Shown piece after piece: positions 6,766-10,877 of a stretch of 10,877 nucleotides of DNA. A model generated the notes under the pieces. That model was given only the letters and a program-made list of their open reading frames with translations. It did not search any database and had not been told where the DNA came from. The translations under genes and the position numbers were made by a program. Each line of letters starts with the position of its first letter. Within the stretch, counting starts at the first letter, position 1. Source of the stretch: Acidobacteriota bacterium (lineage in GTDB: Bacteria; Acidobacteriota; Terriglobia; Acidiferrales; UBA7541); assembly GCA_003224195.1 (NCBI GenBank), contig QHYP01000034.1:1-10877 (forward strand), read 5' to 3'.

Positions 6766-7971
6766 TCAGTACTTCGGGACTGATGGATCGACTTCCTCCG
6801 ACCAGGCAAGAATCCCGCCCTTGAGGTTCCAGATTTTGCGGAAGCCGGCCTTCTTCAGAAAATCCACCGCCTCGGCGGAGCGTTTGCCGCTTCGGCAGTG
6901 GGCCACGATCTCGCGCGAAGAGTCGAGCTCATGGACGCGCCGCGGCAGCTCTCCGAGCGGAATCAGGTGCCCCCTGAGATTGCAAATCTGGTATTCGTGC
7001 GGCTCCCGCACGTCCAGGATGTAGAGATCTTCGCCGCGGTCGAGCCGCGACTTCAGCTCGCGTGGCGTGATTTCCGGCACCTGGAGATTCGGCGCGGGCG
7101 CTTCCTCGCCTCGGATGCCGCAGAACTCATAATAGTCGATGAGCTTTGTAATCGTTCGATGCTGGCCGCACATCGGGCAGTTCGCGTTCTTGCGCAGCTT
7201 CATCTCGCGGAATTTCATGGCCAGCGCATCGAACAGAAGCAGCCGGCCGATCAAATTCTCGCCGCGCCCCAGGATGAGTTTGATCGTCTCCATCGCCTGG
7301 ATCGAACCGACGATTCCAGGCAAAACGCCAAGCACACCGCCTTCGGCGCAGGATGGAACCAGGCCCGGTGGGGGCGGCTCGGGATAGAGGCACCGGTAGC
7401 ACGGGCCGCCCGGCGCTCCGAATACCGACACCTGGCCTTCAAACCGGAAAATGGAACCGTACACGTTCGGCTTGCCGAGCAGGACGCAAGCATCATTGAC
7501 CAGGTAGCGCGTGGGGAAATTATCCGTGCCGTCCACGATGATGTCGAAATCCTTGAATAGCTCCAGGGCATTTTCGCTGGTAAGTTTTGTCTCAAAGGGT
7601 TCGATCTGGATGTCGGGATTCAGGTTCGCCAGCCGCTCGCGCGCCGCTTCAGTTTTGGCACGCCCGACGTCACTCGAACCAAATGTGACTTGGCGCTGCA
7701 AGTTGGTGAAGTCCACCACGTCAAAGTCCACGAGCCCCAGCCTGCCCACGCCCGCCGCGGCGAGATACAGGCCGAGGGGCGCGCCCAGACCGCCCGTGCC
7801 GATCAGCAGCACCTTAGCCTGCTTGAGCTTGAGCTGCCCCTCCATGCCCACCTCGGGCATGATGAGGTGGCGGCTGTAGCGCAGAATCTCTTCTTTCGAC
7901 AGTCCCGCCCCGCCTGCATCGGGACGAGCAGCGGGAGCGTTCCCCGCCATTGGCTGAACTTTCGTAACCAT
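6766..7971 (-). CDS. moeZ: MoeZ/MoeB-type E1-like sulfur-carrier activating enzyme with C-terminal rhodanese domain
   Basis: 401 residues. It adenylates the C-terminal glycine of a ubiquitin-like sulfur carrier and then transfers sulfur to form the thiocarboxylate. The N-terminal ThiF/MoeB fold has the RYSRHLIMPEVG start, the nucleotide loop GTGGLGAP (from G58) and the DFDVVDFTNLQRQ segment. The Zn-binding pairs are CYRC (C191, C194) and CPMC (C265, C268), and SCAEGGVLG carries the crossover-loop cysteine C208. The rhodanese domain (~295-401) has the active loop CRSGKRS with C359, predicted to carry the persulfide. This domain order matches MoeZ of mycobacteria and Uba4/MOCS3 of eukaryotes. 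The ATG at 7971 has a GGAGGAGCGGGAG leader; reading further upstream to 8040 gives a tail unlike the family. It follows the CysO-like carrier gene by 94 bases and is very likely its activator. It might also serve MoaD or ThiS made elsewhere. Confidence 0.93.
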   Translation of the reverse strand: MVTKVQPMAGNAPAARPDAGGAGLSKEEILRYSRHLIMPEVGMEGQLKLKQAKVLLIGTGGLGAPLGLYLAAAGVGRLGLVDFDVVDFTNLQRQVTFGSSDVGRAKTEAARERLANLNPDIQIEPFETKLTSENALELFKDFDIIVDGTDNFPTRYLVNDACVLLGKPNVYGSIFRFEGQVSVFGAPGGPCYRCLYPEPPPPGLVPSCAEGGVLGVLPGIVGSIQAMETIKLILGRGENLIGRLLLFDALAMKFREMKLRKNANCPMCGQHRTITKLIDYYEFCGIRGEEAPAPNLQVPEITPRELKSRLDRGEDLYILDVREPHEYQICNLRGHLIPLGELPRRVHELDSSREIVAHCRSGKRSAEAVDFLKKAGFRKIWNLKGGILAWSEEVDPSVPKY

Positions 7972-8065
7972 TGCTATTCTCCCGCTCCTCCAAAACTTTA
8001 ATTCTACTCGGATTACCGCGGCCGGGTAGGAATTCCTCACTGAGGCGCTGCTTGGGACGGTGGCG

Positions 8066-8350
8066 CTAGCTACAACAGCCGCCCGCGATGGAGGGAATGA
8101 TGCTTATCGTGTCGCCGTCTTTGGTCCGCGTGTTTTCTTTGGCCAGGTAGCGGATGTCTTCGTCGTTGATATAGACGTTCACGAAACTCCGCAGCTTGCC
8201 GTCATCGGTAAACAGGTGCTTGCGCAGTTCGCTGAATTCCGACGTGAGACGTCCGAGCGCCTCCCCGACGGTCGCGGCGTCGAGTTCGACCGCCTCCCGC
8301 TTGCCGGCGTACGCGCGCAGCGGCGTCGGGATCATCACTTTCACGGGCAT
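8066..8350 (-). CDS. cysO: CysO/MoaD-like ubiquitin-fold sulfur carrier protein with GGCCS tail
   Basis: 94-residue beta-grasp protein that carries sulfur as a C-terminal thiocarboxylate. Segments IPTPLRAYAG, FVNVYINDEDIR and DGDTISIIPSIAGG match the CysO branch better than ThiS or molybdopterin MoaD. I base this on recall of the mycobacterial CysO sequence, which shares the IPT-LR, FVN-Y-NDED and AGG elements. The unusual point is the end: after the carrier diglycine (G90-G91) come C92, C93 and S94, then TAG. E1 enzymes need a free terminal glycine, so the protein is probably a precursor that must lose CCS. The neighbouring JAMM peptidase is the obvious candidate. The ATG at 8350 follows a GGAGAG site by 7 bases. 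It lies 42 bases after the peptidase gene. Confidence 0.93.
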   Translation of the reverse strand: MPVKVMIPTPLRAYAGKREAVELDAATVGEALGRLTSEFSELRKHLFTDDGKLRSFVNVYINDEDIRYLAKENTRTKDGDTISIIPSIAGGCCS

Positions 8351-8392
8351 GGCTTTCTCTCCTGCTTCATTCCTCTCCTATAAGGCGCCACA

Positions 8393-8881
8393 TCAAACGG
8401 AGGCGCGCTGACAAATCGCGATCTCCTCCGCCGAAAACTCCGCGCGGTCATCGGCGAGACGCCAGGAAGTTATCTCGGTTGGCGCGCCTGCCGCCACGCT
8501 GACGATGACGTAGCTATACCACGGCCAGGCATGTTCGCGGTCGTACTCGCTCGGCCGTGCGGGGTGGTCCGGGTGCGAGTGATACCATCCGATCACGTCG
8601 ATGCCTTGCCTGGCGGCTTCTTTCTCCGCGGCACGCACGTCGCCTGAAGTAACCGAAAAGCGGTTTCGCGGCGAATCGTCGCGGCGATTCACCAATGGAA
8701 AGAGCGCCAGCACCTCCCGTTGCGGCTTTTCCGCGCCTTCGTCTGAGCTGCTGTGCGCGCTGACCGGGTTGTCGCGCCCGAGCAAAGCGCCGCAGCACTC
8801 GTGAGGATACGTTTCCGCGCCGTGGCGCCGAATCTGTTCCGCAAGCTGCATGCTGATCCAGAGTTGGGCTTCCCCGCTCAT
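8393..8881 (-). CDS. mec: JAMM/MPN+ (M67 family) zinc metallopeptidase, Mec-like
   Basis: 162-residue Zn-dependent peptidase. The JAMM motif is complete: E28 in HECCGALLG, then H101-S-H103 with S111 and D114 in HSHPDHPARPSEYD, so it should be active. In mycobacteria the relative Mec cleaves CysO-cysteine to release cysteine and regenerate the carrier. In Pseudomonas the relative QbsD trims extra residues after the diglycine of the carrier QbsE. Here both jobs are plausible because the carrier two positions along ends in GGCCS. The start lies 3 bases after the stop of the CysM-like gene, and the carrier gene follows after 42 bases, so all three are co-transcribed. A loop of acidic and charged residues (about 43-57) looks longer than needed for the core fold. 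The GGCCS-processing role is inference. Confidence 0.92.
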   Translation of the reverse strand: MSGEAQLWISMQLAEQIRRHGAETYPHECCGALLGRDNPVSAHSSSDEGAEKPQREVLALFPLVNRRDDSPRNRFSVTSGDVRAAEKEAARQGIDVIGWYHSHPDHPARPSEYDREHAWPWYSYVIVSVAAGAPTEITSWRLADDRAEFSAEEIAICQRASV

Positions 8882-8884
8882 AGC

Positions 8885-9856
8885 TCAGAGTTCTTCCCAG
8901 AAGCGTTCGCTCAAGTATTTCATGCCCGAATCGGCAAACACGGTGACGATTACCGCGCGCGTATCGCGCGGTATGCGGTTAGCCGCCTGGAAGCAGCCCA
9001 GCAGCGCCGCGGCTGCGCTCGGACTTACCAGCAATCCTTCTTCGCGAGCCAGTTGCTTCACCATGCGATACGCCTCTTCGGTCCCAACATTCAGATTCTC
9101 CTGCGCGAGCGATTCGTCGTATATCGCCGGCCGCAGGGCTGTCGGCATGTGCTTCCATCCCTCGAGCCCGTGGAACGACGAATCGGGCTGGAGGCTGATG
9201 CACTGGATTGCGGGATTCAATTCCCGCAACCGGCGCGTTGTTCCGCAAAAAGTGCCGCTTGTTCCCAGCCCGGCTACGAAATGGGTGATCCGCCCGCCGC
9301 TCTGCTCCCAGATTTCATTTGCAGTCGTGCGGTAGTGTGCTTGCCAGTTCGCCGGATTGCTGTACTGGTCGGCGTAAAAGTATTTCTCGGGCTCCAAAGC
9401 GGCCAGTTCCCGCACCCGGCGAATGGCGCCATCCGTGCCTTCGTCCCCCGGCGTGATGACCAGTTCCGCTCCATACGCCACCAGGATCCGCTTTCTCTCT
9501 TCGGACGCGCTGCCCGGCAGGAAAAGCTTCACGGGATAGCCTAGCGCAGCGCCAATCATCGCGTAGGCGATGCCGGTGTTCCCGCTGGTAGCGTCGGTGA
9601 TTGTTTTGCCCGGCCGCAGCTCGCGCGTCTCCAACCCGGCCTGGATCATGCTGAGCGCCGGCCGGTCCTTCACTGAGCCGCCGGGATTGAACCATTCGGC
9701 CTTGGCGAGAAACTCCACGTTGGGGAAATCGCGGCCAACAAAGGAGAGGCGAAGAAGCGGCGTATTGCCAATCCGCTCCAGGACGGATTGCCCCGCACCG
9801 CCCGTGCGCCCGGGTGTGGCGTGCCTAGACCCAAGTGTGCGCTCAACTGTTGCCAT
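8885..9856 (-). CDS. cysM: CysM-type PLP-dependent cysteine synthase
   Basis: 323-residue fold-type II PLP enzyme of the beta-substituted alanine synthase family, first gene of the sulfur operon. The PLP lysine is K63 in NPGGSVKDRP; the substrate loop TSGNTG (90-95), the phosphate-cup loop GLGTSGT (196-202) and the SPSAAAA segment near the C-terminus are all present. With the ATG at 9856 the length equals that of mycobacterial CysM (323, from memory). The same frame can be read up to a GTG at 9940, but that extension adds 28 residues with no family resemblance. In mycobacteria CysM uses O-phosphoserine and thiocarboxylated CysO rather than O-acetylserine and sulfide. The adjacent CysO- and Mec-like genes argue for the same chemistry here. 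Where Mtb CysM has the phosphate-selecting R220, this protein appears to have K235-H236 in GLEGWKHM (by-eye alignment). Confidence 0.92.
   Translation of the reverse strand: MATVERTLGSRHATPGRTGGAGQSVLERIGNTPLLRLSFVGRDFPNVEFLAKAEWFNPGGSVKDRPALSMIQAGLETRELRPGKTITDATSGNTGIAYAMIGAALGYPVKLFLPGSASEERKRILVAYGAELVITPGDEGTDGAIRRVRELAALEPEKYFYADQYSNPANWQAHYRTTANEIWEQSGGRITHFVAGLGTSGTFCGTTRRLRELNPAIQCISLQPDSSFHGLEGWKHMPTALRPAIYDESLAQENLNVGTEEAYRMVKQLAREEGLLVSPSAAAALLGCFQAANRIPRDTRAVIVTVFADSGMKYLSERFWEEL
8951..8973. repeat. GC-rich hairpin inside the 3' end of the CysM-like gene
   Basis: Perfect 9-bp arms TACCGCGCG (8951-8959) and CGCGCGGTA (8965-8973) flank a 5-base loop. They lie about 70 bases before the JAMM gene start in the direction of transcription. 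The hairpin falls in the codons for an Ile-Pro-Arg-Asp-Thr-Arg-Ala-Val run, so it may simply reflect coding in a GC-rich genome. It has no T-run and is not a terminator. Confidence 0.4.
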
Positions 9857-10044
9857 TTCTTTGATTCCCGGCCCCGCGATTCGTAAATGCGACCGAATCA
9901 CTCCTAATTCGATGTAGCTCCCTGCCTCGTCGGTATGCACTCATTTTAGCCCAACTCATCCGTATCACCCTAGGTCTCGTTGAAAACCACTGAAAACACT
10001 GGTAGTTGTCAGCCTGACCCCACACCAGCAACCCGACTGATCCC

Positions 10045-10533
10045 ATGAGCTTTACAGGGGCCATCTCGCTCGATTACTCTCGATGGGCTATGTGGAACGT
10101 AACAGAGCGCTTTGCGAAGGCGGCGATCGACGCCCTTGTCTCCTATGGCTTCTCCGTCGGCAGCACGCGCGGCGTGGTGCGCGTCGAAAAGTACGGTTGC
10201 GGAGCGGAGTTCCGACAGAACCCCGATGGCCGCTACGAGATGACGGTTCCTCCGAACATCATGCTCGATCGCCTGTTCACGCGGCTTTGGGATGCCGGCT
10301 ACCAGAAATTCCTTCTGACCGACGACGGGCGGAAGATTCCCGCGCTCGCCATGCACCTGGAAAACCTGCGGAAGTTCAACGAGGAATTGCGAACCGCGCT
10401 CGGCGTGCCGACTTACTACAACGAGGCGCTCGGCTCCGTGAGCACCGTTTCAGTCTATGACCGCTTGAAGGGCCGCCCGGGCGACGTGCCGGACGAATCG
10501 GTCGGCGCCCGCAGCCGACCGACCGATCACTGA
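10045..10533 (+). CDS. Conserved-looking protein of unknown function
   Basis: 162 residues; I do not recognise the family. The sequence has balanced globular composition, with several aromatic-rich stretches (AGYQKFLLTDDGRKIPALA, GVPTYYNEALGSVSTVSVYD) and no signal peptide or membrane segment. This is unlike the Arg/Pro/Ala-rich shadow translations elsewhere, and it is the only plus-strand gene in the window. A weakly predicted mixed alpha/beta fold would fit: an N-terminal helix ending in YGF, strands around VVRVEKYGCGAEF, a helix at PNIMLDRLFTRLWD and a helix at LENLRKFNEELRTALG. The last 20 residues look disordered. ATG 10045 or ATG 10090 (residue 16) could be the start; neither has a good ribosome-binding site. 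It is divergent from the sulfur operon, with about 190 bases between the chosen starts. Confidence 0.75.
   Translation: MSFTGAISLDYSRWAMWNVTERFAKAAIDALVSYGFSVGSTRGVVRVEKYGCGAEFRQNPDGRYEMTVPPNIMLDRLFTRLWDAGYQKFLLTDDGRKIPALAMHLENLRKFNEELRTALGVPTYYNEALGSVSTVSVYDRLKGRPGDVPDESVGARSRPTDH
10498..10522. repeat. 9-bp inverted repeat between the two convergent right-end genes
   Basis: TCGGTCGGC (10498-10506) and GCCGACCGA (10514-10522) pair perfectly around a 7-base loop. They overlap the last codons of the unknown plus-strand gene and lie 48 bases past the stop of the glutaredoxin-like gene. Position between convergent genes fits a terminator-like hairpin, but neither strand has a following T-run, so the role is uncertain. 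Confidence 0.45.
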
Positions 10534-10569
10534 ATCCATCGCCTTCCTCACGGCAAACCGGACGAAAGT

Positions 10570-10869
10570 TCAGCGCGCCTCGCGTAGCTGCCGGCGAAAT
10601 TGCTCCGCGTTCACGCGGTGCTTCGCCGCCTTGCGCGCGCCGATGAAGATCACCGGCACATCCCATGCGTAGCGCTCCTTCAGCGCCGGGTTTTCGTCCA
10701 CATTCACCTCGCGCAACGTGGCGCCGGATTCCCGCAGCAGGGGCGCAATCACCGCTTTGGCTTCCTCGCACAGATGACAGCCGGGACGCGTATAGAGCGT
10801 CACCTCGCGCGGCCCTGAACGCGCCAAGCGCTCATCTTCTTCGGAATGGGCAAGTGGTTGTTGGCTCAC
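10570..10869 (-). CDS. Glutaredoxin-like thioredoxin-fold protein (start at or beyond window edge)
   Basis: About 99 residues with the thioredoxin fold of the small glutaredoxin-like (DUF836/NrdH-like) group. The strand VTLYTRPGCHLCEEA carries the redox pair C31-x-x-C34. VNVDENPALKERY is the typical second beta-alpha unit, and V71-P72 in WDVPVIFIG is the cis-proline loop. It probably acts as a cytoplasmic thiol-disulfide oxidoreductase. The start shown is a GTG at 10869. The frame stays open to the window edge, so a start further upstream is possible, and the first ~20 residues are not conserved in character. It is convergent with the unknown gene, with 36 bases between their stops. Its closeness to the cysteine-synthesis operon may be coincidence. 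Confidence 0.85.
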   Translation of the reverse strand: MSQQPLAHSEEDERLARSGPREVTLYTRPGCHLCEEAKAVIAPLLRESGATLREVNVDENPALKERYAWDVPVIFIGARKAAKHRVNAEQFRRQLREAR

Positions 10870-10877
10870 GGCTTCGG

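Noticed and set aside
6898..7560. Open frame of 220 codons on the plus strand
   Set aside because: Antisense to the E1/rhodanese gene, which has all expected catalytic motifs on the minus strand.
7972..8040. Upstream extension of the E1/rhodanese gene to a start at 8040
   Set aside because: The added 23 residues resemble no family N-terminus, and a strong GGAGGAGCGGGAG leader precedes the ATG at 7971.
6766..8350. Reading the carrier and E1 genes as molybdopterin biosynthesis (moaD-moeB)
   Set aside because: No moaE, moaA or moaC is nearby, the carrier resembles CysO in its NDED and AGG segments, and a CysM-like synthase and JAMM peptidase are in the same operon. An additional role in cofactor synthesis is not excluded.
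8753..9544. Open frame of 263 codons on the plus strand
   Set aside because: Antisense to the JAMM and CysM-like genes, both of which have full motifs on the minus strand.
9857..9940. Upstream extension of the CysM-like gene to a GTG at 9940
   Set aside because: It adds 28 residues not typical of the family, and a possible -10 element lies only a few bases upstream of the GTG; the ATG at 9856 gives the usual length.
1..10877. CRISPR array, insertion sequence, tRNA or phage genes
   Set aside because: No regularly spaced repeats, transposase or integrase motifs, terminal inverted repeats or tRNA-like folds were seen on either strand.

Overview
The window comes from a high-GC, Gram-negative type genome. 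It carries a tripartite-efflux inner-membrane pump and adaptor and a lipoprotein signal. The gene mix and protein style (RND pump of the MdtB/MdtC class, CysO-type sulfur-carrier cysteine synthesis, a PilZ/GGDEF pair, CDGSH protein) suggest an Acidobacteriota-like soil bacterium. That assignment is inference from gene content only. Nearly all genes run leftward on the minus strand; there is no tRNA, rRNA, CRISPR array, insertion sequence or phage gene.

Left third (1-4262, minus): a two-gene efflux operon. A periplasmic adaptor lipoprotein (3126-4262) is followed after 10 bases by an almost complete RND transporter (3115 to beyond base 1), whose last few dozen residues fall outside the window. 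The pump has the usual proton-relay residues but also a ~34-residue insertion in the porter domain.

Centre-left (4465-6234, minus): a c-di-GMP module. A membrane-bound diguanylate cyclase with an intact GGDEF and product-inhibition site is followed 9 bases later by a single-domain PilZ receptor, then by a clear intrinsic terminator (4465-4504). In both this pair and the efflux pair the upstream gene's TGA stop is built into the TGAGGAA ribosome-binding site of the downstream gene.

Centre-right (6509-9856, minus): the most interesting region. It is a five-gene sulfur operon in the order CysM-like cysteine synthase, JAMM (Mec-like) metallopeptidase, CysO-like ubiquitin-fold sulfur carrier, MoeZ-like E1 activating enzyme with rhodanese domain, and CDGSH iron-sulfur protein. 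Apart from the last gene, this is the complete sulfur-carrier route to cysteine known from Mycobacterium tuberculosis: MoeZ adenylates and thiocarboxylates CysO, CysM joins the thiocarboxylate to an activated serine, and Mec releases cysteine. Here all parts sit in one transcription unit, and the carrier ends in Gly-Gly-Cys-Cys-Ser rather than Gly-Gly. It is therefore probably made as a precursor that must be trimmed, plausibly by the neighbouring JAMM protease.

Right end (10045-10869): an unrecognised 162-residue protein on the plus strand, divergent from the sulfur operon, and a convergent glutaredoxin-like protein on the minus strand that starts at or just beyond the right edge. No gene-free stretch exceeds 300 bases. 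The two largest gaps are 4263-4518 (terminator plus the efflux promoter region, no confident promoter seen) and 6235-6508 (a cluster of nested palindromes plus the cyclase upstream region).
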